Source: Gemmataceae bacterium (GTDB lineage Bacteria > Planctomycetota > Planctomycetia > Gemmatales > Gemmataceae). From it: DNA of 64,000 bases. Where the stretch lies: positions 1,701,369 to 1,765,368 of the forward strand of contig LR594585.1 of NCBI GenBank assembly GCA_901538445.1, given 5' to 3'. Positions 54,726 to 63,900 of the stretch are shown here, piece by piece. The notes beneath the pieces were generated by a model. It had not been told where the DNA came from. It saw only the letters and a program-made list of their open reading frames with translations, and did no database searches. Every line of letters begins with the position of its first letter. Position 1 is the first letter of the stretch. A program made the translations under genes and the position numbers.

Positions 54726-55583
54726 GTGTGGGAACTTCTTGAAGTTGCGGCGAAGGTTACGGTGCCCGTGTTCGTGGTGACCTGCATGGCGGCGGCCGGG
54801 CTCGGCCTGGGCCTCCGCGACATCGCCGCCCCGCTCCGCAGCGGCCGGCTGGTCGCGCTCGCGCTGGTCGCGAACTTCGTCGCCGCGCCCGCGCTCGCGT
54901 ACCTGCTCGCCGCGGTGCTCCCGCTCGACCGGGACCACGCGGTCGGGCTGCTGCTGCTGGGCGGCGCGGCCGGCGCGCCGTTCCTGCCGAAGCTCGCCGC
55001 GGCCGCAAAGGGGGACGTCGCGTTCTCGGTCGCCCTCATGCTCCTGCTCACGGTGGCGAGCGTCGCCTTCATGCCGGTCGCGCTGCCGGTGATGGTCCCG
55101 GGGCTGTCGGCCGAGCCGTGGCCGCTGCTCAGGCCGCTGCTGGTCACGATGCTGCTCCCGCTCGCCGCCGGGGTGGCCGTCCGCGAGTGGTCGGGGCGGT
55201 GGGCGGCCCGGGTGCGGCCGGCGGTCGCGGCCGTGTCGAACGCCAGCATGATCGTGGCGGTCGCGCTGCTCGTGGGGCTGAACTTCTCGGCCCTGGCCGC
55301 GACGCTCGGGACCGGTGCGGTCGGTGCCGGGGTCGTTTTCGTGGCGGCGTCGGCGGCCGCGGGGTACGCTCTGGGTACGCCTTCGCCACACACGCGGTCG
55401 GTGCTCGCACTCGGGACGGGGCAGCGGAACATCGCCGCGGCGCTGCTCATCGCGACGCAGAACTACCCGGGCGCGCCCGGGGTGGTGGTCATGCTGCTCG
55501 CCACCACGCTCGCCGGGGTGGTCGTGCTGCTCGGCGCGGCCCGGTGGTTCGCGAAGGGGTCCGGAAAACAGGTGGGGGAGTGA
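54726..55583 (+). CDS. BASS-type (bile acid:Na+ symporter family) membrane transporter
   Basis: A 285-aa protein with about nine membrane helices, lacking large loops, in the pattern of the bile acid:sodium symporter superfamily. Relevant blocks are LLLLGGAAGAPFLPKLAAAA near residue 78 and LALGTGQRNIAAALLIATQN near 230; the latter, with G-x-GQRNxA, matches the crossover helix of the family. Substrates in this family are organic acids, pantoate, arsenite or sterol-like anions; this one cannot be assigned. GTG start with AGGGGG immediately upstream. The stop shares one base with the start of the next gene (TGATG). Confidence 0.8.
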   Translation: MWELLEVAAKVTVPVFVVTCMAAAGLGLGLRDIAAPLRSGRLVALALVANFVAAPALAYLLAAVLPLDRDHAVGLLLLGGAAGAPFLPKLAAAAKGDVAFSVALMLLLTVASVAFMPVALPVMVPGLSAEPWPLLRPLLVTMLLPLAAGVAVREWSGRWAARVRPAVAAVSNASMIVAVALLVGLNFSALAATLGTGAVGAGVVFVAASAAAGYALGTPSPHTRSVLALGTGQRNIAAALLIATQNYPGAPGVVVMLLATTLAGVVVLLGAARWFAKGSGKQVGE

Positions 55584-56251
55584 TGCCAGCGCCGAAGCCG
55601 GGAAAGGTACTCGTCACCGACTTCGACGGGACGATGACCCGCGAGGACTTCTACCGCCTCGTCGTGGGCGAGATGCTCCCGCCGGGCACGCCCGACCACT
55701 GGGGCGAGTACCGCCGCGGCGAGATCACGCACTTCGAGTGCCTGCGCCGGTACTTCGCGTGCATCCGTGCGACCGAGGCCGAGGTGCTCGCGGCCGTCGA
55801 CCGCATGGGCCTCGACCCCGGCCTGCCAGCGGCCGTCGCGGAACTCAACGCCGCGGGGTGGGTGGTGGTGGTCGCGTCGGCCGGGTGCGAGTGGTACATC
55901 CGTAAGCTGCTCGGCGCGGCCGGCGTGGACGTCGAAGTCCACTCGAACCCCGGGCGGTTCGTGGAAGGTCAGGGGCTCCTGCTGGAGATGCCGACCGCGT
56001 CGCCGTTCCTGTCGCAGATGCTGGGCGTGGACAAGGCAATGGTCGTGCGGTGGCACCTCGACGCCGGCCGCACGGTGGCGTTCGCCGGGGACGGCTACCC
56101 GGACGCCGACGCGGCCCGGTTGGTGCCCGCGGACCTGCGGTTCGCACGCGCCGACCTGGCGCGTGTCCTCGACCGGGAGGGGCTGCCGTACCGGCCGTTC
56201 GCGGCGTGGTCCGAGGTCGCCCGCGACCTCCTCGCGAAGGGGGCGACATGA
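55583..56251 (+). CDS. HAD-family phosphatase (MtnX/SerB-like)
   Basis: A 222-aa haloacid-dehalogenase phosphatase. Motif I is VTDFDGTMTREDFYR (nucleophile Asp and acid/base Asp), motif II the Ser in VVVASAGCEWYIR, motif III a Lys before WHLDAGRTVAF, and motif IV AFAGDGYPDADAA. The arrangement fits the HAD-IB MtnX/phosphoserine-phosphatase group; substrate unknown. It overlaps both neighbours: its ATG begins at the last base of the transporter stop and its TGA overlaps the next ATG by four bases (ATGA). This strong coupling with the glycerol-1-phosphate dehydrogenase gene suggests they act on related compounds, possibly glycerol phosphates, which is inference. Confidence 0.87.
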   Translation: MPAPKPGKVLVTDFDGTMTREDFYRLVVGEMLPPGTPDHWGEYRRGEITHFECLRRYFACIRATEAEVLAAVDRMGLDPGLPAAVAELNAAGWVVVVASAGCEWYIRKLLGAAGVDVEVHSNPGRFVEGQGLLLEMPTASPFLSQMLGVDKAMVVRWHLDAGRTVAFAGDGYPDADAARLVPADLRFARADLARVLDREGLPYRPFAAWSEVARDLLAKGAT

Positions 56252-57300
56252 TCCGGCCGACGCAGATCTCGATCCCCACGCTGGTCCGCGTGAAGCCCGG
56301 CGCGCTCGACCGGCTGGGCGCGTACCTGTCGCGGGGCGGCCACCGGAAGGCTGCGGTGCTGGTCAGCAAGGGGCTCGCGGCACCGCTCCCGGACCGGGCC
56401 GCCGAGAGCCTGAAGCACGCGGGCGTCGAGCCGGCCGCGTGGGTTGAGGTGGCCGACAACGACCTGGAGTCGGCCGCCCGGCTGTTCGCGGACCTGCCGA
56501 AGGGCGTGACCGCCGTCGTCGGTGTCGGCGGCGGCAAGGCGCTCGACGTCGCCAAGTACGTCGGGTTCCTCGGCCGGCTGCCTTACTACGCGGTGCCGAC
56601 GTCGCTGTCGAACGACGGGTTCTGCAGCCCGCAGTCGAGCCTGACCATCCGCGGCCGGCGGCGGTCGCTGCCCGCGGCGCTGCCGTTCGGGGTGGTCGTG
56701 GACACCGCCGTGTGCCGCGACGCGCCGCGGGTGCTCACCGTCTCCGGGGTCGGCGACCTGGTCGCCAAGTTCACCGCGGTGCGGGACTGGAAGCTCGCGT
56801 TCCACGCGGTCGGCGAGCCGGTCAACGACTTCGCGGCCCTGATGTCGGACGGCACCATCTACTCGTTCCTGAGCCACGCGGCGTTCGATCTCGAAGGGGT
56901 CCGGTTGCTGGCGACGGCGCTGCTGCTCAACGGGATCGCGATGGAGGTGTGCGGGTCGTCGCGGCCGGCCAGCGGGAGCGAGCACCTGATCTCGCACGCG
57001 CTCGACGCGACCTCGGCCCGGCCCCGGCTCCACGGGCTCCAGGTCGGCGTCGCAGCGTACCTGATGAGCCTGCTCCAGCGCGAGAACACGGACCGGATCG
57101 TCGCGCTGTTCGACGCGACCCGGTTCTGGGACGCGATCGCCGCCGACCCGTTCTCCCGGGCCGAGTGGCGCGTCGCGATCAAGACCGCACCGTCGATCAA
57201 GGACGGGTACTACACCGTGCTGTCGGCCGGCGGCGCGCTCGCCGAGGCGGAGCGTCTGCTCGCCACCGACCCGCGGCTGGCCCCGTGCTTCGTGGACTGA
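56248..57300 (+). CDS. Glycerol-1-phosphate dehydrogenase family protein (AraM/EgsA-like)
   Basis: A 350-aa metal-dependent dehydrogenase of the iron-alcohol/G1PDH superfamily. VVGVGGGKALDVAKYVG (residues about 91-107) is the NAD(P)-binding motif, and VPTSLSNDGFCSP (about 117-129) is characteristic of glycerol-1-phosphate dehydrogenases. Zinc ligands are probably the histidines in SGSEHLISHALD and LHGLQVGVAAY. The enzyme makes sn-glycerol 1-phosphate from dihydroxyacetone phosphate, the stereoisomer used in archaeal lipids; bacteria such as Bacillus have it as AraM. Whether this product is correct in this organism is unproved. The ATG overlaps the preceding TGA. Confidence 0.86.
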   Translation: MIRPTQISIPTLVRVKPGALDRLGAYLSRGGHRKAAVLVSKGLAAPLPDRAAESLKHAGVEPAAWVEVADNDLESAARLFADLPKGVTAVVGVGGGKALDVAKYVGFLGRLPYYAVPTSLSNDGFCSPQSSLTIRGRRRSLPAALPFGVVVDTAVCRDAPRVLTVSGVGDLVAKFTAVRDWKLAFHAVGEPVNDFAALMSDGTIYSFLSHAAFDLEGVRLLATALLLNGIAMEVCGSSRPASGSEHLISHALDATSARPRLHGLQVGVAAYLMSLLQRENTDRIVALFDATRFWDAIAADPFSRAEWRVAIKTAPSIKDGYYTVLSAGGALAEAERLLATDPRLAPCFVD

Positions 57301-57321
57301 CCGCCCAGCAGAGGACGAACC

Positions 57322-58221
57322 GTGATCCGCAAAGACGTCATCGACCTGTTCCGCGTCGCCCCCGGCAAGAAGTTCCGGCTGAAGGACCACAACCCGGGGT
57401 GGAAACAGGAGGGGTTCGAGGACTTCGGCAAGGACGCGGTCAAGGAGCGAGCCGAGGAGGTGCTGGCCAGGAGCCTCGCGGACCTCGCCGCGGCGCAGGA
57501 ACTCCTGTACGCCGACGGCCGGCAGTCGGTGCTGCTCGTGTTCCAGGCGATGGACGCGGCCGGCAAGGACGGCACCATCAAGCACGTCATGAGCGGCGTG
57601 AACCCGCAGGGGTGCCAGGTGTTCAGCTTCAAGAAGCCGTCGGCCGAGGACCTCGCGCACAACTTCCTCTGGCGGTACACGAAGTGCCTCCCCGAGCGCG
57701 GCCGCATCGGCATCTTCAACCGCTCGTACTATGAGGACGTGTTGGTGGTGAAGGTCCACCCCGAGTTGCTCGGGCGGAACGCGCCGCGGGACGGCGACAA
57801 GGTCGGCAAGAAGTTCTGGGAGGGGCGGTACGAGGACATCAACGCGTTCGAGCGGCACCTCGCCCGCAACGGCACCGTGGTCCTCAAGTTCTTCCTGAAC
57901 GTGTCGAAGGACGAGCAGAAGCGGCGGTTCCTCGAGCGGCTCGACCGGCCCGAGAAGAACTGGAAGTTCTCGCCCTCGGACCTCGCCGAGCGCGGGTACT
58001 GGGACGACTACATGCGGGCATACGAGGACGCGATCGCCGCCACGAGCACCGACGCGGCCCCGTGGTACGTCGTCCCCGCCGACTACAAGTGGGTCACGCG
58101 GGCCGTCGTGGCGGACGTGGTCACCACCACCATCCGCGGGCTCGACCTGGCGTACCCCGAGGTTTCGCCCGAGCAGAAGAAGCTCCTCGCCGAGGCCCGG
58201 AAGAAGCTCGACGCGGAGTGA
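57322..58221 (+). CDS. ppk2: Polyphosphate kinase 2 family protein
   Basis: A 299-aa PPK2-type kinase that moves phosphate between polyphosphate and nucleotides, usually making ADP or ATP at the cost of polyphosphate. Walker A lies in VFQAMDAAGKDGTIKHVMSG (residues about 74-93), Walker B and lid in IGIFNRSYYEDVLVVKVHPE (about 130-149), and the lid arginines near RRFLERLDRPEKNWKFS. Length is that of class I or III single-domain enzymes. GTG start, preceded by AGAGGACG. It is 21 bases after the dehydrogenase gene, so it ends the same run. The AMP- or ADP-specific class cannot be settled by eye. Confidence 0.92.
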   Translation: MIRKDVIDLFRVAPGKKFRLKDHNPGWKQEGFEDFGKDAVKERAEEVLARSLADLAAAQELLYADGRQSVLLVFQAMDAAGKDGTIKHVMSGVNPQGCQVFSFKKPSAEDLAHNFLWRYTKCLPERGRIGIFNRSYYEDVLVVKVHPELLGRNAPRDGDKVGKKFWEGRYEDINAFERHLARNGTVVLKFFLNVSKDEQKRRFLERLDRPEKNWKFSPSDLAERGYWDDYMRAYEDAIAATSTDAAPWYVVPADYKWVTRAVVADVVTTTIRGLDLAYPEVSPEQKKLLAEARKKLDAE

Positions 58222-58277
58222 CCGGCGGCCGGCACGGGTGCCGGCCGGGTTCGCGATTTCATCTCAGGAGTGCCGCA

Positions 58278-59231
58278 ATGAGTACGCACCGTCTCCCCCG
58301 AACCGTCCTCCTCGGCGCACTCGCCGCGGCCGCCGGGTGGCTCGCGCTCGGCGTCGGCCGCCCCGAGGCGGTCGGCCAGCCGCCCGCCGCGCCGGTCGCC
58401 GCCGATGTGAAGGGCAAGGACGACCGCGCCGCGGACCGGGCCGCCGTCCAGAAGGCGATCGACGCCTTCGAGGAGGCGTTCAAGAAGGGCGACGCGAAGG
58501 CCGTCGCCGCGCTGTGGACCGCCGAGGGCGAGTACGCCAGCGACGACGGCACGACGCTGACCGGCCGCGGGGCGCTGGAGAAGGCGTACACCGAGTTCTT
58601 CGCCAAGAACCCCGGCAACGCGCTCGAGGTCGAGGTCGCGTCGGTCAAGTTCCCGTCCCGCGACACCGCCGTCGTCGAGGGGCACTTCAAGCTCCGCAAG
58701 GGGAAGGCACAGGAGCTGGTCGTGAGCACGTGCCACTTCTTGTACGCCCGCGAGGACGGCAAGTGGCTCGTCGCCATCGCCCGGGAGCAGCCCGGCGACG
58801 GCACGTCGCTCCGCGACCTGGAGTGGCTCATCGGCACCTGGGAGGCCAAGCGGGACGGCAACGGGGTGAGCACCAGGTACGAGTGGACCGCGAACAAGTC
58901 GTTCATCCGCTCCCACTTCACCCTCACGATGGACGGGAAGACGTTCAGCGGCACCCAGATGATCGGCAAGGACCCGGCGACCGGGCTGCTGCACGTGTGG
59001 ACGTTCGAGGACAGCGGCGGCATCGGCAACGCCGACTTCACCCGCGACGGCAAGAAGTTCGTCCAGACCGCGCACGCGGTCACCGCCGACGGCCGGGTCG
59101 TCACGTCCACGAACATCATGACGCCGATCGACGCCGACTCGTTCACCTGGCAGGCGGTCGAGCGGGTGATCGACGGCGAGGCGCTCCCGGACCTGCCGCC
59201 GATCAAGGTGGCCCGCGTGAAGACCAAGTAA
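58278..59231 (+). CDS. Secreted SnoaL/NTF2-like protein with C-terminal DUF1579-like domain
   Basis: A 317-aa exported protein. Residues 1-35 are a signal peptide (LPRTVLLGALAAAAGWLALG). Residues about 50-170 form an NTF2-like (SgcJ/EcaC type) fold: AVQKAIDAFEEAFKKGDAKA, ALWTAEGEYASDDGTTLTGR and FLYAREDGKWLVAIAREQPG. Residues about 180-310 are a lipocalin-like beta domain (LEWLIGTWEAKRDGNGVSTR). Small-molecule binding is likely, enzymatic activity unknown. The ATG at 58278 follows CAGGAG. A small hairpin between 58226 and 58249 separates it from ppk2. Confidence 0.82.
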   Translation: MSTHRLPRTVLLGALAAAAGWLALGVGRPEAVGQPPAAPVAADVKGKDDRAADRAAVQKAIDAFEEAFKKGDAKAVAALWTAEGEYASDDGTTLTGRGALEKAYTEFFAKNPGNALEVEVASVKFPSRDTAVVEGHFKLRKGKAQELVVSTCHFLYAREDGKWLVAIAREQPGDGTSLRDLEWLIGTWEAKRDGNGVSTRYEWTANKSFIRSHFTLTMDGKTFSGTQMIGKDPATGLLHVWTFEDSGGIGNADFTRDGKKFVQTAHAVTADGRVVTSTNIMTPIDADSFTWQAVERVIDGEALPDLPPIKVARVKTK

Positions 59232-59260
59232 CCCGCACCCGACACCAGGAGGGGACAGCC

Positions 59261-60688
59261 ATGCGTCGGACATTCTTCGGGCTGGGGTTGGCGGCCGCGG
59301 CGGTGCTGCTCGCGTCCCACGAGTCGCACGCCCAGCGCGGCGGGGGCGGCCGCGTCGGCGGCGGGGGCGGCGGCCGCGTCGGGGGCGGTGCGATCGGCGT
59401 CGGGGGCGGGGGCGGTGCCCGCGTCGGCGCGACCGCGGGCGCGTACGGCGGGGCCGGGGTCAGCTCCGGCGCGTCCCGCACGGTCGTCGGGCCGGCCGGC
59501 GGCACCCGCACCGCCGGGGCCGGGAGCGGGTCGTACACCACGCAGCGCGGCACCACGATCGACTACGCCGGGGCCGGCCGCGGCGGCACCACCCCCGGCG
59601 GGGTGGACTACGGCCGCGGGGTCGGCGGCGTGCAGGTCACCACCGCCAGCGGCAAGGAGGTCACGAAGGTCGGCACCGCGGGCGGCGCGGTCGGGCCGGG
59701 CGGGAACGCCGTCGGCGGCCGGGCCGGGGTGACCACCGGGAGCGGCCCGAACGGGTCGTTCAGTTCCGCGTACAAGGGCGGCGTGGCCGTCGGCCCGCAG
59801 GGCGCGGTCGCGGGCGGCACCCGCGTGGGCACCGCGACCGGGGCGGCGGGCACCGTCTCCGGCGTGTCGCACGGGGCCGCGGCGGTCGGCCCCTACGGTG
59901 CGGTCGCGGGCGGCGGCCGGGCCGGGGTCGCGGTCGGCCCCGGGGGCGTCGCGGTCGGCGGCTCGCGGACCGTCGCCGGCCGCTCGGCCTACGGCACGTA
60001 CTACGCCTCGCGCACCACCCTCGCCGCGACCGGCGGCGTGGTGCGGACGAACTTCGGGTACTACAACACGTTCCGCCCGGGGTGGTACGCGCGGTACCCC
60101 GGGGCGTGGTTCGCGGCCGGGTGGACCGCGGCCCGCATCTGGAGCGCGCCGGCCTGGGGCGCGGTCGCGACCTACGGCGGGTACCCGGCGGCGCCGGTGT
60201 ACTACGACTACGGCGAGACGGTCGTGTACTCGGGCGACACCGTCACCGTGAACCAGACCGAGGTGCCGGCCGCGCAGTTCGACCAGCAGGCCACGGACCT
60301 CGCTGCGACCGGCGCGCCGGCGAAGGACGAGCCCAAGCCCGACGACTTCCAGCCGCTGGGCGTGTTCGCGATGGTCGGCGAGGGGGAGGAGAAGTCCACC
60401 AACATCTTCCAGCTCGCGGTGAGCAAGGGCGGGCTGATCCGCGGCAACTACTACAACGCGCTGACCGACACCGACGAGCCCGTGTACGGGTCGGTGGACC
60501 CCAAGACCCAGCGCGCCGCGTGGACCGTCGCCGACCGCAAGACCCCGGTGTACGAGGCCGGCATCGCCAACCTGACGAAGGACGAGACGACCATGCTCGT
60601 CCACTTCAGCAAGGACAAGCGGCAGCAGTTCACGCTGGTCCGGCTCCAGCAGCCCGACGGCGACGCGCCGATGGGCGACAAGAAGTAA
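59261..60688 (+). CDS. Secreted glycine-rich repeat protein, function unknown
   Basis: A 475-aa exported protein. Residues 1-24 are a signal peptide (FFGLGLAAAAVLLASHESHA). Residues about 25-270 are Gly/Ala/Val/Arg/Thr-rich, with repeats of GPGGVAVGG, GPQGAVAGG and GPYGAVAGG type. A tyrosine/tryptophan-rich stretch follows (YARYPGAWFAAGWTAARIWS), then an ordered C-terminal domain, VFAMVGEGEEKSTNIFQLAV, ending KKK. Similar Gly-rich proteins are common in planctomycetes and may be envelope components. AGGAGG precedes the ATG, the best ribosome site in the region, 30 bases after the previous stop, so probably cotranscribed with it. Confidence 0.8.
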   Translation: MRRTFFGLGLAAAAVLLASHESHAQRGGGGRVGGGGGGRVGGGAIGVGGGGGARVGATAGAYGGAGVSSGASRTVVGPAGGTRTAGAGSGSYTTQRGTTIDYAGAGRGGTTPGGVDYGRGVGGVQVTTASGKEVTKVGTAGGAVGPGGNAVGGRAGVTTGSGPNGSFSSAYKGGVAVGPQGAVAGGTRVGTATGAAGTVSGVSHGAAAVGPYGAVAGGGRAGVAVGPGGVAVGGSRTVAGRSAYGTYYASRTTLAATGGVVRTNFGYYNTFRPGWYARYPGAWFAAGWTAARIWSAPAWGAVATYGGYPAAPVYYDYGETVVYSGDTVTVNQTEVPAAQFDQQATDLAATGAPAKDEPKPDDFQPLGVFAMVGEGEEKSTNIFQLAVSKGGLIRGNYYNALTDTDEPVYGSVDPKTQRAAWTVADRKTPVYEAGIANLTKDETTMLVHFSKDKRQQFTLVRLQQPDGDAPMGDKK

Positions 60689-60695
60689 GGTCGGG

Positions 60696-60759
60696 GAGCG
60701 GCGCGGCGTGAGCGCGTCGGGGGTTCACATGCCAACGGCGGGCTCACGCCGCGCCGCTC
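60696..60759. terminator. 18-bp hairpin after the glycine-rich gene
   Basis: Arms 60696-60713 and 60742-60759 are perfect complements around a 28-nt loop, starting 7 bases past the stop. No T-tract. It resembles the other 3' hairpins in placement but not in sequence. Confidence 0.55.
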
Positions 60760-60808
60760 GCCGTCGGAACTCGGGGCCACACGCCGCCCAAGCGGCGTGC
60801 GGCACTCG

Positions 60809-60814
60809 TACAAT
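60809..60814 (+). promoter_or_regulatory. -10-like TACAAT upstream of the cytochrome-type gene
   Basis: TACAAT, followed by a TTTT run, lies about 98 bases before the ATG at 60912. No -35 was found. It is the most AT-rich spot in the gap. Confidence 0.35.
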
Positions 60815-60911
60815 TTTCTGCGGCCGCCCCACAAGACGGCCGCTCGCACCTCCCGGAGAATGAACGACGTTCTCCACGCTGCCCGCCGACACCAACTCCG
60901 CCAGGGACGCC

Positions 60912-63900
60912 ATGCTCCTCACCCTGCGCCCGCTCCCGCCGCGCCGGTCCGCCGCCGCGCGGTCCGCTGTCGTCCTCGCGACGGTTGCGGCCCTCGCCGC
61001 GCCCCACGTCGCTCGTTCGGCCGACCCCGCGAAGCCGCCCGCCCCTGACTTCAACCGCGACGTGCGGCCGGTCCTCGCCGACAAGTGCTTCCACTGCCAC
61101 GGGCCGGACGCCGGCACCCGCAAGGGGAACCTCCGCCTCGACACCGCCGCGGGCGCGGCCCGCGCCCTGAAGGGCGACACCGCGGCCGAGACCGAGTTCG
61201 TCCACCGCATCACGTCGAAGGACGCCGAGATCGCGATGCCGCCGGCCGAGTCGAACTTCACCAAGCGGCTGTCGGCGAAGGAGGTCGCGACGCTCACCGC
61301 GTGGGTCGCCTCGGGCGCGAAGTACGCGAACCACTGGGCGTTCGAGCCGCCGAGCGTCGCGGCCGCCCCGCAGGTTGCCGACCCGGCGTGGCGCGGCCCG
61401 GTCGACCGGTGGGTCTACGCGCGGCTCGCGAAGGAGGGGCTGAAGCCGTCGCCCCCCGCCGACAGGGCGACGCTCCTGCGCCGCGTGACGCTCGACCTCA
61501 CCGGCCTGCCGCCGACGCCGAAGGAGGTGGACGACTTCCTCGCGGACCAGTCGCCGGACGCCTACCCGAAAGTGGTGGACCGGCTCCTCGCGTCGAAGCG
61601 GTACGGCGAGCGGATGGCGGTGCTGTGGATGGACCTCGCCCGGTACGGCGACTCGAGCGTGTACCACGCCGACGGCCCGCGGGACATGTGGGCGTGGCGC
61701 GACTGGGTCATCAACGCGTTCAACGACAACGCCCCCTACGACCGGTTCACCACCGAGCAACTCGCGGGCGACCTGCTCCCGAACGCGACCGTCGCGCAGA
61801 AGGTGGCGAGCGGGTTCAACCGCAACCACGCGACGACCGACGAGGGCGGGGTGATCCCCGAGGAGTTCCGGGTCGATTACGTCGTGGACCGGGTGAAGAC
61901 GGTGACCGGCACGTGGCTCGGGCTCAGCGTCGAGTGCGCCCAGTGCCACGACCACAAGTACGACCCGGTCTCGCAGAAGGAGTACTACCGGTTCTACGCC
62001 TACTTCAACAACACCAAGGACCCGGGGATGCAGACCCGGAAGGGGAACCAGGCCCCGGTGGTGGAGATCCCCGACCCGGACGCGGCCGCGAAGAAGGCCG
62101 CCGCGCGGCAGGCGCGTGAGGCCGCCGAGAGGGAGCTGGCCGACCTGCGGGCGAGGGCGGTGAAGGGGAAGCCGTTCGCCGAGTGGCTGGCGAAGCAGAA
62201 GGCCCCCGCCGGCGCGACCGCGCCCGCCCTCGCGCTCGCGTTCCTCCTGCCGCTCGACGAGAAGGACAAGGTGGCGCTGCTCGACCCGCTCGGGGCGGTC
62301 GGCACCGCGGCCGAGGGCAAGGCGGCCGACGCGAAGCGGCCCGGCGGCGACGGCGCGAGGCTCGCCAACGCCGTGTACCGCTTCGGCACCGGCCCCGGCA
62401 TCGAGTGGGACACGCCGTTCACGTTCGCGGCGTGGGTGAAGGTCCCGAAGAACGGCGGCGGGTTCCTGCTCACGAAAATGGGCCCGGCCGACCAGGAGTA
62501 CCGCGGGTTCGACCTCGGCACCGACGGCGGCAAGCCCGGCCTGCACCTGATCCACGAGTGGGAGGGGAACGCCCTCAAGGTGTACGCGAAGAACCCGCTC
62601 GCGGTCGATAAGTGGCACCACGTCGTCATCACCGCCGACGGCACGGGCAAGGCTGCGGGCGTCGCGATCTACGTCGACGGCAAGCCGCAGGAGGTGACGG
62701 TACACGCCGACACGCTCAGGGCGACGATCGCGGCCGCGGCCCCGCTCCAACTCGGCGCGCGGTCCGACGGCGGCAAGTTCAACGGCGAGGCCGACGACGT
62801 CGCGCTGTACCGCGGCGCGGCCGCGGCCGACGAGGTCGCGCAGCTCGCGGCCGACCCGGTGCTGCGGTTGCTCGCGGTGCCGGCCGACCGGCGCACGCCG
62901 GAACAGACGGCGCTGCTCGCGGGGCACTTCCTGCGGTCGAGCGGCGACGCCGGCTACCAGGCCAGGGCGAAGCAACTCGCGCAGACGGCCGACGCCGAGC
63001 GGGTGGCCGACCGCGGCCGCACGAGCGTCATGGTCATGGAGGACCTCCCCGCGAACCAGATGCGGCCGACGTACGTGCTGAACCGCGGGCAGTACGACCA
63101 GCCGAAGAAGAACGAGATCGTGACGCCGGGCGTGCCGGCCGCGTTCCCGCCGCCGCCCGACGGCGCGCCGGCCAACCGCCTCGGCCTCGCCCAGTGGCTC
63201 ACCCGGCCCGACCACCCGCTCACCGCCCGCGTCGCCGTGAACCGGTTCTGGCAACTGTTCTTCGGCGAGGGGCTCGTCCGCAGCACCGAGGACTTCGGGC
63301 TCCAGGGCGAGGTGCCGAGCCACCCGGAACTGCTCGACGCGCTCGCGGTGGACTTCGTGGGGTCCGGGTGGGACGTGAAGCGGCTCGTGAAGCACCTGGT
63401 GACGAGCGAGACGTACCGGCAGTCGTCGGCGGTCACGCCGGCGCTCCGCGAGCGCGACCCCGACAACCGGCTCCACGCCCGAGGCCCGCGGTTCCGCCTC
63501 CAGGCCGAGTTCATCCGCGACTCGGCGCTGTTCGTGAGCGGGCTGTACGTCGAGAAGGTCGGCGGGCCGAGCGTGCGGCCGTACCAGCCGGCCGGCATCT
63601 GGGAAGAGGTCGCGATCGACACCGGGCTGTCGCGGTTCGTACAGGACAAGGGCGAGGGGCTGTACCGGCGGAGCCTCTACACGTACTGGAAGCGGTCGTC
63701 GCCGCACCCGGCGATGATGGCGTTCGACGCCCCGACCCGCGAGAAGTGTACCGGCACCCGGTCCCGCACGAACACCCCGCTGCAGGCGCTCGTCACGCTC
63801 AACGACCCGCAGTACGTCGAGGCCGGCCGCGCGTTCGCCGAGCGCATCGTGCGGGCCGGCGCGTCGCCCGCCGACCGCGTTCAATTCGCGATCAAGGCCG

